33,408 bases of DNA from Hahella sp. (lineage in GTDB: Bacteria > Pseudomonadota > Gammaproteobacteria > Pseudomonadales > Oleiphilaceae). This document shows positions 8,676 through 16,315 of this stretch, piece after piece. The notes beneath the pieces are model-generated. The model was not told the origin of the DNA. It was given only the letters and a program-made list of their open reading frames with translations, and made no database searches. Positions within the stretch are counted from its first letter, which is position 1. Each line of letters starts with the position of its first letter. The translations under genes and the position numbers were made by a program. The stretch is taken from positions 1 through 33,408 of the forward strand of contig JANQMN010000133.1 of NCBI GenBank assembly GCA_028280065.1, read 5' to 3'.

Positions 8676-11003
8676 TTAGTTCACAGCGGCTGCCTTAGCC
8701 GTCTTGCGGCTTGTGCGCTTTCTGGCTGCTGACTTGACGGTGACCGGTATTCCATTGAGAACCGCATTGCCGGTAAGCGCATCGACCCGTTGGTCGTCCG
8801 TCAGGTCGTTGACGCTAACTCCGGCATGTTCCGTGGCGGTCTTCCAACTGACACCTTTACGATGATGACCCCAACCATGGGGAATGCTGACCACGCCGGG
8901 CATGATATCTTCGGTGACTTCAACCTCGATACGCAGCTTACCGACGCGGGATCTGATCTCCGCTTCCCTGCCATCGGAAAGCCCCAAGCGGCTGGCGTCC
9001 CTGGGATGCACCATTAACGTACAACGGTTCTTGCCTTTAACCAGACGATAACTGTTGTGTAGCCAGGAATTATTCGAGCGCACATGACGTCTGCCGATCA
9101 GTAGTAACTCGCCCCCGGCCAACTCCCGCATCAATGACTTCGCGCGCGGCAGGTCTTTCAAATATATTCTTGGCGCAAGGCGAATCTTCTTGTTTGGAGT
9201 AAACAGCCGCTCCGGCAAGCAAGGACGCAAAGGTCCCAGATCTGCGCCATGGGGATAGTGTTCCGTCAGGGTTTTGATGCTCAATCCTTTGACCAGATCC
9301 TGATTGCCGCTGCTCATTGCCCCGCTGGTCCAGATCTGACGCAACGGATGTCTTATATCCAAGGCTTCCAACAATGCTTCGGCCTGTTTTCGCCAGCGCT
9401 CACTGGCGGGCAATTCGCGTCCGTAAGGTCCGATCTGAAGAAAAATGTCGGCTATCCCATCCGGACCAAGCCGCGACAGAAGCTGATGCCGAACCTCGGC
9501 TTTCAAGGTGGACGCCAAGTCTGTACTGTTCAGTCGCCGGGCCAGCTCCAGGAAAATCTGCCAGTCGTGTAACGCCTCCGGCTCAGGCTCGAACAGCGAC
9601 CTGGAATACTTGACGGTATTGCGCACGGCTAACATTGGAAATACCACGTCGATATGACTGCGCTCCAACGGTCCTGTGGGCGGCAGGATAATGTCGGCAT
9701 GCCGGGAAGTTTCGGTGATGTACATATCAATGCTCACCATAAACTCCAATTGGGCAAACGCAGTATCCAACAGTTCGCCGTTCGGGGCGGACAATACGGG
9801 ATTGCCGGCGCAAACCACCATGCCGCGGATCCGGTTTGTCGAATCGGTCAGCATCTCTTCGGCCATCGCGGCGCTGGGTAGTTCGCCACCGAATTCCGGT
9901 AAACCACGAACCGAACTTTGAAACTTATTAAAGTGCCCTTTCTGACCGCTCAGCGCACCGATGGTCACCATGTCAATAGCCGGCTGGGTAAACATCAACC
10001 CGCCACGGCGATCCAGGTGGCCGGTCAGGATATTGAGACAGACGGCGAGCCAGGTGGCCAAGCCGCCAAACGCCTGAACGCTGGTTCCCATCCGGGAATA
10101 AAGCACCGCTTGGCGGGTCCGGGCCAGTTCCCGGCTTAGGGTACGAATTCTGTCTGCCGGCACTCCCGTGTGAGCCGCTACCTGTTCCGGCGCATAGGCT
10201 TCCGCGATTAATTGCAGTAACTCCAGGTCCTCGACGTGCTCCGCCAGATGACCCAGATTAATCAGTCCTTCTTCAAACAGGGTATGGAGCATTGCCAGCA
10301 GCAGGAGTACATCCGAACCTGGGCGAATAAATATATGCTCATCGGCCAGCTTTGAGGTTTCTGTCCGGCGCGGATCAACAGTTATCACCCTCCCACCACG
10401 CGCCCGAATAGCTTTCAGTTTACGGTCGACCCCGGCCGCCGTCATCAAACTGCCATTGGATGCCGCGGGATTGCCACCGAGACAAATAAAAAGATCGGTG
10501 CGATCGATATCCGGAACCGGAAACAAGCCCTGGTGGCCAAACATCTGCAGATTGGCCAGCATATGGGGGAGCTGGTCTAACGAAGTTGCGGAAAACCGGC
10601 GCCGGGTTCTAAGCGCCCGCAAAAACGGCAGGATAAAAAGAATATTGCCATGGTCGTGGGTATTGGGATTGCCCAGATAAGTTCCTACCGCATTATTGCC
10701 ATATTCGCGCTGAATTTCCTGAATGCGCTGGGCTGTGTAGGACAAAGCATCGTTCCAACTGATCTCCTCCCAGCCATCGCCGACTTTTCGTAGCGGCCGG
10801 CGCAAACGCTGAGGATCGTTCTGCAGGTCCTGTAAAGCGACGGCTTTGGGGCAAATGAAGCCTTTGCTGAATGGGTCTTCCGGATCGCCCTTGATACTGC
10901 GAATCTGCTCACCGTCGGTTTCGATCCGAATGCCACACATTGCCTCGCATAGGGTACAGTTCCGCAAATGTACATCCGTCGGACCAGTGCTGGTTGTTGC
11001 CAT
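8676..11003 (-). CDS. Molybdopterin-dependent oxidoreductase (formate dehydrogenase/nitrate reductase superfamily)
   Basis: The 775-aa protein has an N-terminal [4Fe-4S] motif C16-x2-C19-x3-C23-x27-C51. The molybdopterin oxidoreductase body follows (DPQRLRRPLRKVGDGWEEISWNDAL; VITVDPRRTETSKLAD). The C-terminal dinucleotide-binding domain starts near residue 640 (LMVHPRDASRLGLSDG, SIPHGWGHHR). There is no twin-arginine signal, so it should be cytoplasmic. The region expected to bind molybdenum shows no Cys or Sec and no in-frame TGA is needed. No electron-transfer or membrane subunit lies beside it. The last 15 residues are unusually basic (RKRTSRKTAK). A GAGGAAA ribosome site precedes the ATG. 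Substrate unknown; it belongs to the orphan molybdopterin oxidoreductases. Confidence 0.85.
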   Translation of the reverse strand: MATTSTGPTDVHLRNCTLCEAMCGIRIETDGEQIRSIKGDPEDPFSKGFICPKAVALQDLQNDPQRLRRPLRKVGDGWEEISWNDALSYTAQRIQEIQREYGNNAVGTYLGNPNTHDHGNILFILPFLRALRTRRRFSATSLDQLPHMLANLQMFGHQGLFPVPDIDRTDLFICLGGNPAASNGSLMTAAGVDRKLKAIRARGGRVITVDPRRTETSKLADEHIFIRPGSDVLLLLAMLHTLFEEGLINLGHLAEHVEDLELLQLIAEAYAPEQVAAHTGVPADRIRTLSRELARTRQAVLYSRMGTSVQAFGGLATWLAVCLNILTGHLDRRGGLMFTQPAIDMVTIGALSGQKGHFNKFQSSVRGLPEFGGELPSAAMAEEMLTDSTNRIRGMVVCAGNPVLSAPNGELLDTAFAQLEFMVSIDMYITETSRHADIILPPTGPLERSHIDVVFPMLAVRNTVKYSRSLFEPEPEALHDWQIFLELARRLNSTDLASTLKAEVRHQLLSRLGPDGIADIFLQIGPYGRELPASERWRKQAEALLEALDIRHPLRQIWTSGAMSSGNQDLVKGLSIKTLTEHYPHGADLGPLRPCLPERLFTPNKKIRLAPRIYLKDLPRAKSLMRELAGGELLLIGRRHVRSNNSWLHNSYRLVKGKNRCTLMVHPRDASRLGLSDGREAEIRSRVGKLRIEVEVTEDIMPGVVSIPHGWGHHRKGVSWKTATEHAGVSVNDLTDDQRVDALTGNAVLNGIPVTVKSAARKRTSRKTAKAAAVN

Positions 11004-11128
11004 GCCGTTTCCTCGACTTCTTTATTATAGGTTTTACCGGCGGTTATCGGTTATGGGCGCCGGGTATGCGCAAACTACGCAACACCCGGACGATTGTGCA
11101 GGATTGTCAGACAGCTATCAACTCGGGT

Positions 11129-11530
11129 TCAACCTCGCTTCTGAATCCGGTCAGCCACGCTTAGGCTCCGGGCAAGCAGCGACTCAACTCGTTTCAACTG
11201 GTCGCGCACCTTGGCATCCAGGCGGTCATCGAACTGCACGCCGCAACGCCGTAGGTTGCCGAGATTCTTCACATGCCGAACAGATCCGGGTACTTTATCG
11301 ATAACTATCGGTCCGACTTCCATTTTAAAGTCAAACTGCAGTGTCACAGAGTCGCCCGCGGCAAGTTCAAAGTCCACATCGATACAGGCACCCAGATGGC
11401 TAAAATCCGATGCGTGGACCTCTACCCATTGGTTACCGATCAGTCCTTTTTTACGCCGCAGGCTGGCTCTCAGTTCTACTGCCGGATAACGTCTAACCCG
11501 CCGTCTTTCCTTACCCTCGAATGTGGCCAT
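11129..11530 (-). CDS. PilZ domain protein (c-di-GMP receptor)
   Basis: A 133-aa single-domain protein. Near the N-terminus is the arginine motif RRRVRRYP (about residues 10-16). After a strand comes D42-x-S44-x-x-G47 in ASDFSHLGACI. Together these are the RxxxR and [DN]xSxxG c-di-GMP-binding motifs of PilZ. It is followed by beta strands (GDSVTLQFDF, GSVRHVKN, RRCGVQFDD) and a C-terminal helix, the standard PilZ barrel. It has no output domain and would act by binding a partner such as a motility or polysaccharide machine. A strong AAGGAGA ribosome site precedes the ATG. It lies 125 bp upstream of the molybdopterin oxidoreductase on the same strand; a functional link is not evident. Confidence 0.82.
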   Translation of the reverse strand: MATFEGKERRRVRRYPAVELRASLRRKKGLIGNQWVEVHASDFSHLGACIDVDFELAAGDSVTLQFDFKMEVGPIVIDKVPGSVRHVKNLGNLRRCGVQFDDRLDAKVRDQLKRVESLLARSLSVADRIQKRG

Positions 11531-11666
11531 TGCTACCGGTCTCCTTGTTATTTCATGACTCAGTGAGGTATTTTTCTAGCATGTCTAAATTAGTTGGTAT
11601 GCGTCAATACGTCTAGTGGTACCTGGTTCACACTGCAAATTCAAGCCTTGCATTGAACGGAATTTC

Positions 11667-12002
11667 ATGATCCCGGTGATAAATTTACCCATGCTCTATC
11701 TGAAACCGCAGAGCACTTTCATGCAACCGGAATCGATTCGGGTCCAACCCGACGATCTGACGGAAGACGTTTTGTCTTCCATGATTGAACATGATGTTGC
11801 GGAACTACCCGTAGTTGACGAAAATGGCGTTCTCGGCGGCGACGTCACCATGGTGAATATCACAGGCTACTATGGAGAAGTCAAAGGCAGCCACTACCCC
11901 GACAATCATAACAGTCACCCCTCGAACAGCACGGACCGGTCGACAGGTGAAGTACTTATATTTTTAAGGCATTGTTCATGCTCAATCTTCACGCCCGCGT
12001 AA
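11667..12002 (+). CDS. Short CBS-domain protein (single CBS motif)
   Basis: Residues about 18-60 read like the first half of a CBS pair: a PESIRVQPDDLTEDVLSSM strand-helix followed by IEHDVAELPVVDENGVLGG. CBS domains bind adenine nucleotides and normally come as two copies; only one is visible here. The last 40 residues (His/Ser/Asn-rich) have no family resemblance. I chose the ATG at 11667 (111 aa) because a purine-rich ACGGAA precedes it and the product resembles a CBS start; a GTG at 11616 would add 17 residues. The 3' end overlaps the esterase gene by 25 bp in another frame. It may be a truncated gene; moderate confidence that it is expressed. Confidence 0.5.
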   Translation: MIPVINLPMLYLKPQSTFMQPESIRVQPDDLTEDVLSSMIEHDVAELPVVDENGVLGGDVTMVNITGYYGEVKGSHYPDNHNSHPSNSTDRSTGEVLIFLRHCSCSIFTPA

Positions 12003-12748
12003 AAGGTGCGGGACAGCCGTTAATCCTGCTGCACGGCCTATTCGGCTCCCTGGAAAACCTGGCGGGTATCGCAAAACTTCTGACGGACGATTTCCAGGTT
12101 CATATGCTGGACATGCGTAATCACGGCCGCTCGCCGCACCATGCCCAGATGAGTTACCCGTTGATGGCGGAAGACGTGCGCCATTATATGGATGCCAACG
12201 CTTTGCCTTACGCGCATGTACTCGGCCATTCCATGGGGGGTAAGGCAGCAATGCAGCTTGCCTTGCTGCATCCCGAACGCATCGCCAATCTGATTGTCGC
12301 GGACATCGCTCCGGTCAACTATCCGCCGCATCACGACGCGGTATTCAAAGGATTGAATGTAATTGATCCGCATAACTTGAGGTCACGCCAAGAAGCCGAT
12401 GAGTTGCTGAAACCTCATGTTCCGGAAATCGCCGTGCGTAGTTTTCTGTTGAAAAATCTCTTGAAACAAGGCGCGGAGGGTTTCACCTGGCGCATGAATC
12501 TTACCGCGATTAATCACAACTATTCGCAGATCATGACCGGCCAGCACCATGACCAACCTTTCACCGGCCCGACACTGTTCATCAAAGGCGAATTATCCGA
12601 CTACATCAAACCCCAGTACCGCGACCATACGATGGCCTTGTTTCCGGAAGCCCAGGTGAGGGTCATGCCAAACTCCGGCCACTGGTTGCATGCGGAAAAA
12701 CCGGGGCTGTTCGCCAGCATAGTGAAACGCTTTTTAAGCAAGGCATAG
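11978..12748 (+). CDS. Alpha/beta-hydrolase esterase, YbfF-like
   Basis: The 256-aa protein resembles E. coli YbfF throughout. It has the oxyanion loop LLHGLFGSLENL (residues 18-29), MRNHGRSPHH, the nucleophile elbow GHSMGGKA with Ser85, VADIAPVNYPPHH, and the C-terminal catalytic His region NSGHWLHAEKPG. YbfF enzymes hydrolyse short-chain acyl esters and acyl-CoA thioesters in the cytoplasm; the natural substrate is not settled. An AAGG site precedes the ATG at 11978; a TTG two codons earlier is less likely. It ends four bases before ansA, so the two should be co-transcribed. Confidence 0.88.
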   Translation: MLNLHARVKGAGQPLILLHGLFGSLENLAGIAKLLTDDFQVHMLDMRNHGRSPHHAQMSYPLMAEDVRHYMDANALPYAHVLGHSMGGKAAMQLALLHPERIANLIVADIAPVNYPPHHDAVFKGLNVIDPHNLRSRQEADELLKPHVPEIAVRSFLLKNLLKQGAEGFTWRMNLTAINHNYSQIMTGQHHDQPFTGPTLFIKGELSDYIKPQYRDHTMALFPEAQVRVMPNSGHWLHAEKPGLFASIVKRFLSKA

Positions 12749-12752
12749 CCAG

Positions 12753-13766
12753 ATGCGCAAACAAATTTTACTGATTTATACCGGCGGCACCATTGGCATG
12801 ATACATAGCAGGGAAGGTTATAGCCCGGCATCCGGCCTCCAAGCGCTCATCGACGCAAAAATCCCGCCTATCATTGCGGTGGACATGCCCCGATACGATT
12901 TGCTGGAGTATGCCGATCCGCTGGACAGCAGCGATATGCAGCCACCGGATTGGCAAACCATTGCGCTGGATATCCATCAACGCTACCAGGACTATGACGG
13001 CTTCGTGGTGTTGCATGGCACGGATACCATGGCCTACACCACCTCCGCTTTGTCCTTTATGTTGCAAGGCCTGGGTAAACCCGTCATTGTCACGGGCTCT
13101 CAGATTCCCCTGACGGAACTACGCAATGACGCTCAGACCAATTTGGTTACCGCCTTTGAACTTGCCAGCGCCCATCCGATTCCCGAGGTATGCCTGTATT
13201 TCAACGATCACCTGTTGCGAGGCAACCGGGCAATCAAACAGCGGGCCACGGGCTTCGAAGCCTTCACCAGCCCGAATTATCCGGAACTCGCCGATGTCGG
13301 CATCTATATTGCGCTCAATCGATCAGCGATATTACCAGCGCCTGAAAAGACAAACTTCTCCTTCCCGGATTACCGGCATCATCAAGTTCGGGTCTTAAAC
13401 TTATATCCGGGAATTCAGGCCGATGTGGTGAACGCTGTCTGTAAGCCGCCATGCCGGGCTCTGATCCTGCGCACCTACGGCGTCGGCAATGGGCCTGCCT
13501 CCGACAAATCCCTGCTGAAGGCGCTCGAAGCCGCTAACAAGGCAGGGATAGTGATTATAAGCGTTACCCAATGCGCTTCCGGCGGCGTGACGAGTAATGC
13601 CTATGCCAGCGGCTCCCGGCTGGCGGCTACCGGCATGATTTCCGCCAAGGACATGACCTTGGAGGCCGCCTTTACCAAATTGCACCACCTTTGCGCCAGT
13701 GGCTGCTCCGCCGAGGAAATGAAAAGCTTGCTGCCAAAATCTTTTGCCGGCGAAGTATCTCCATAA
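12753..13766 (+). CDS. ansA: Type I (cytoplasmic) L-asparaginase
   Basis: A 337-aa protein matching E. coli AnsA in length and sequence. YTGGTIGM (residues 9-16) contains the nucleophilic Thr. VVLHGTDTMAYT contains the second Thr-Asp pair (T90, D91), followed by SALSFMLQGLGKPVIVTGSQ. There is no signal peptide, so it is the cytoplasmic low-affinity enzyme that deaminates asparagine to aspartate and ammonia. It starts four bases after the YbfF-like gene and is probably translationally coupled. No terminator-like hairpin with a U-run follows directly. Confidence 0.95.
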   Translation: MRKQILLIYTGGTIGMIHSREGYSPASGLQALIDAKIPPIIAVDMPRYDLLEYADPLDSSDMQPPDWQTIALDIHQRYQDYDGFVVLHGTDTMAYTTSALSFMLQGLGKPVIVTGSQIPLTELRNDAQTNLVTAFELASAHPIPEVCLYFNDHLLRGNRAIKQRATGFEAFTSPNYPELADVGIYIALNRSAILPAPEKTNFSFPDYRHHQVRVLNLYPGIQADVVNAVCKPPCRALILRTYGVGNGPASDKSLLKALEAANKAGIVIISVTQCASGGVTSNAYASGSRLAATGMISAKDMTLEAAFTKLHHLCASGCSAEEMKSLLPKSFAGEVSP

Positions 13767-14057
13767 AAACAAATGCTTAGTTATCCATCGCTCGACACAT
13801 GACAAACTAGTCATGAAAAAGTCTTGCACCCTTCATGAAATTGCCACATTCTTGAGTGACTTTTTCATTCAGCATAGTTCGACAACTGGACGCGCTGACC
13901 GCCCTTACCGATAAGTAATCCCTTATAAATCTATAAGGTTAAAGAACCAGGCTTAGAAATAATGGAAGATTATTCGGCAACGACATGAATTCGTTGCAAG
14001 GGCAAGTTGGCGTACGACTCAATAATTAAAAATAACAACATCATCTAAGGTGCTCTT
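13767..14057. other. Intergenic region between ansA and the exonuclease gene
   Basis: 291 bp without a convincing gene. It holds two TCATGAAA copies (13811-13818 and 13833-13840) spaced 22 bp, about two helical turns. It also holds a perfect dyad CCTTATA-AATC-TATAAGG at 13921-13938. Either could be a regulator site for the gene starting at 14058. Confidence 0.4.
13921..13938. promoter_or_regulatory. Inverted repeat, possible operator
   Basis: Perfect 7-bp arms CCTTATA and TATAAGG with a 4-base spacer, about 120 bp upstream of the DEDDh exonuclease gene. AT-rich and without a following U-run, so it reads more like a protein-binding site than a terminator. Confidence 0.3.
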
Positions 14058-14603
14058 ATGACTGAAGTAACAAGCAATACAAGATTGCCTACCATTATTG
14101 ATGTGGAAGCCTCGAATTTCGGGCAGGGTGGTTATCCCATCGAAGTCGGCTTCATCCGATCTGACGGATTTAGCTACTGCCGCTTAATAAAACCGCAAAA
14201 TGACTGGACCCACTGGGATGCGGCAGCCGAGAGAGTCCACGGTATTCCTCGCCAGGTTTTGGAAAATCGAGGCCAGGAGGTTCAAGTAGTCGCCGCCGAA
14301 CTCAACGAACACCTGTCCGGCTCAACCGTGTATTCCGATGCCTGGGGGCAAGACTTCGCCTGGTTATCGAATCTGTTCGAAGCTGCTGAAACGGTCATGG
14401 AATTCAAACTGGAACCCTTGACCGCCCTACTTTCCGACTGTCAAAAGTCGGTCTGGCATCCTACCCGCAAGCGTGTCGAACACATGTTGGGCTTGCGCCG
14501 CCACCGAGCCAGTGCCGATGCACGGGTGATCCAAATGACCTATCACTGGTCAAATGGCTCCCAGGCTTGCCAGTCGCCCCATGCCGCTCTCGGCGCTGCT
14601 TAG
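14058..14603 (+). CDS. DEDDh-family 3'-5' exonuclease (DnaQ/RNase T fold)
   Basis: The 181-aa protein carries all acidic and His residues of the DEDDh family. Exo I is IIDVEASNF with D15 and E17. Exo II is VYSDAWGQDF with D94. Exo III is H149-x4-D154 in RRHRASADAR. AERVHGIPRQVLE matches the substrate-binding loop of this fold. Such enzymes trim single-stranded DNA or RNA from the 3' end; which one cannot be told. The protein is a single domain, shorter than RNase T or epsilon. It is followed by two hairpins. Confidence 0.8.
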   Translation: MTEVTSNTRLPTIIDVEASNFGQGGYPIEVGFIRSDGFSYCRLIKPQNDWTHWDAAAERVHGIPRQVLENRGQEVQVVAAELNEHLSGSTVYSDAWGQDFAWLSNLFEAAETVMEFKLEPLTALLSDCQKSVWHPTRKRVEHMLGLRRHRASADARVIQMTYHWSNGSQACQSPHAALGAA

Positions 14604-14616
14604 CGGCTATCATGTT

Positions 14617-14643
14617 CGGGGCAGAGGAGTTGAATCTGCCCCG
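14617..14643 (+). terminator. GC-rich hairpin downstream of the exonuclease gene
   Basis: Perfect 9-bp arms CGGGGCAGA and TCTGCCCCG with a 9-base loop, 13 bp after the stop codon. No U-run follows. A second hairpin, CCTCTT-5 nt-AAGAGG at 14652-14668, comes just after. Together they probably stop or process the exonuclease message before the next gene. Confidence 0.45.
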
Positions 14644-14704
14644 GCACCGGACCTCTTCGACAAAGAGGATGGAATAACCTCAATCACTAGCCACGACTAA
14701 CGCC

Positions 14705-15592
14705 TTGGAACCCCTTCCACCTGGATCACTCTGGTCTCGCATCGAACAAGTAACGCAGCAGGCGATCCGACAGCAGGCACTCGTTTCCATTGCCACGGAA
14801 GCGACTCAAGTGGAGGAAAACGGCCTTTCCTTCGCCGTGCGCTTGGTGACATCCCTTGATCGCAAAGAAAAAGCCGCCACATTAACCAGCGACGGTTCAG
14901 CGCCCGCCACCAAACGCAACCCTTTTCTACCCTACGAAGAGGCGCTGTATCTGGGACATTTCAATAACCGCTATCTTGGCCTGCTCAACAAATTCAACGT
15001 ATTGCAATACCATTTTTTAATCGTTACCAGCGACTTTGAGGAACAGGAAGCGCCCTTGCGTATGGAGGATTTCGAAGCGGCACAACAGGTTCTGCGGGAG
15101 ATCCCCTGTCTGGTGTTTTTCAATGGCGGAAGAATCGCCGGCGCCAGCCAACGCCATAAGCATTTACAAGCAATTCCGCTGCCTGGCGAAGAGACCGGGC
15201 ACAAACTCTATGACTTAACCAAAGCCCTGCCTCTAATCGGTCGTTACCAGCGTAGCGATACAGATACCGATGAGTTACCGCTACTGCCCTTTAAACACCG
15301 GTTTTTTCGCGCCGAGGAACTCCATGCCGGTAGCTTTTTTCAAGCTTACCGGGACTTTTGCGAAGCACTCGATCTACAAACTACTGACGCTCATCCTTTC
15401 AAGCCGTATAATCTACTGATGACACGCGAATGGATGTTAGTCGTACCGCGTTCGCAAGAGCATGCGGGGAGGATATCCGTGAATGCCTTGGGCTATACAG
15501 GCGCGATGCTGGCCAGAACGGAAGAGGATCTCCGTGATATCCGCAACCTTGGCCCCTTGCAGTTGCTGCGAAGCGTCAGCATTTCTACCTGA
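14705..15592 (+). CDS. ATP adenylyltransferase / Ap4A phosphorylase family protein
   Basis: The 295-aa protein carries the HIT-superfamily motif in FFNGGRIAGASQRHKHLQAIPLP, quoted as GASQRHKHLQ, with the H-x-H-x pattern typical of Ap4A phosphorylases (APA1/APA2 type). Also present are KRNPFLPYEEALYLG, NKFNVLQYHFLIVT and PYNLLMTREWMLVVPR. These enzymes split diadenosine tetraphosphate with phosphate into ADP and ATP, controlling alarmone levels. An in-frame stop at 14675 and the lack of any ATG before 14705 make the TTG there the best start. It has no good ribosome site. Family sure; substrate inferred. Confidence 0.82.
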   Translation: MEPLPPGSLWSRIEQVTQQAIRQQALVSIATEATQVEENGLSFAVRLVTSLDRKEKAATLTSDGSAPATKRNPFLPYEEALYLGHFNNRYLGLLNKFNVLQYHFLIVTSDFEEQEAPLRMEDFEAAQQVLREIPCLVFFNGGRIAGASQRHKHLQAIPLPGEETGHKLYDLTKALPLIGRYQRSDTDTDELPLLPFKHRFFRAEELHAGSFFQAYRDFCEALDLQTTDAHPFKPYNLLMTREWMLVVPRSQEHAGRISVNALGYTGAMLARTEEDLRDIRNLGPLQLLRSVSIST

Positions 15593-15660
15593 TTTTACTA
15601 CTGGCAGATAGCCGGCTCTTTCCGTTGATTACCTTTGCAACCCTGTGGAACGGATGTAAT

Positions 15661-16302
15661 TTGAACAAATCCACTTTTAAAACACTTGTCCCGGCACTTC
15701 TTACAGCAGGGCTCTGGTTTTCGGTCACCGGCTGTGCAAACCTCAATATCAGCTGGCCGCAGATTATCTTCGAACCCGCGGCCGATGAGACCAGCGAAAA
15801 CTTACAAGCCTATACCGATGCGACCCACGCTCTCGCGTCGGATCATACGCAGGAAGCCTGGCTGCAGCTTTACATGAATGCAGGCAAACTGTCGCAGGAA
15901 GAACGCCAGGCCAGACTGCTTGCGATTGGCTCTTTATTGGGCCAGCCGGAACAGAATCAGGTGACCCTGGCGTTGGAGCAGGCCAGCTTGTTAGCCGTGC
16001 ATGCGGCATCCAGAAAACAGTGGTCCCAGGCGAACCAGACGCTTTCCGAAATGCCTGTCCCCGAAAAAGGCTCGAATGCCGCGCTATACCGCGACTGGTT
16101 AAAAGCCGAATTGGCATGGCGTTTCCGCAATGTTAAAAAACACCAGATATTAAGTCGCGATAAACGGAAGCAGAAACAACAGATTGAGCTGCTGAATAAC
16201 GAGATACAAACGCTTCAAGAAAAAGTCGATTCACTGGAAGGCCAAATTGAGGCGTTAACAAACATTGAACAGTCGTTAACGGAAAAGAAAGTAGGACAAT
16301 AA
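15661..16302 (+). CDS. Lipoprotein with C-terminal coiled coil, QseG-like
   Basis: From the TTG at 15661 the 213-aa product has a lipoprotein signal with lipobox SVTGC (Cys25). A helical middle follows, then a coiled coil of about 60 residues (IELLNNEIQTLQEKVDSLEG) ending LTNIEQSLTEKKVGQ. From memory, the closing pattern L-x-x-L-T-x-I-E-Q-x-L and the preceding LYRDWLKAELAWR resemble the QseG (YfhG) outer membrane lipoprotein. QseG works with the QseE/GlrK histidine kinase. No kinase or regulator gene is adjacent here. An in-frame TTG at 15625 would add 12 residues before the signal and is less likely. It ends 13 bp before the NDH-SelD gene. The QseG relation needs a profile search. Confidence 0.6.
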   Translation: MNKSTFKTLVPALLTAGLWFSVTGCANLNISWPQIIFEPAADETSENLQAYTDATHALASDHTQEAWLQLYMNAGKLSQEERQARLLAIGSLLGQPEQNQVTLALEQASLLAVHAASRKQWSQANQTLSEMPVPEKGSNAALYRDWLKAELAWRFRNVKKHQILSRDKRKQKQQIELLNNEIQTLQEKVDSLEGQIEALTNIEQSLTEKKVGQ

Positions 16303-16315
16303 TCACAGGCACTGA

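Noticed and set aside
8676-11003. Selenocysteine in the molybdopterin oxidoreductase, suggested by the nearby SelD gene
   Set aside because: The frame is complete without any in-frame TGA and no Cys/Sec position or SECIS-like hairpin is evident.
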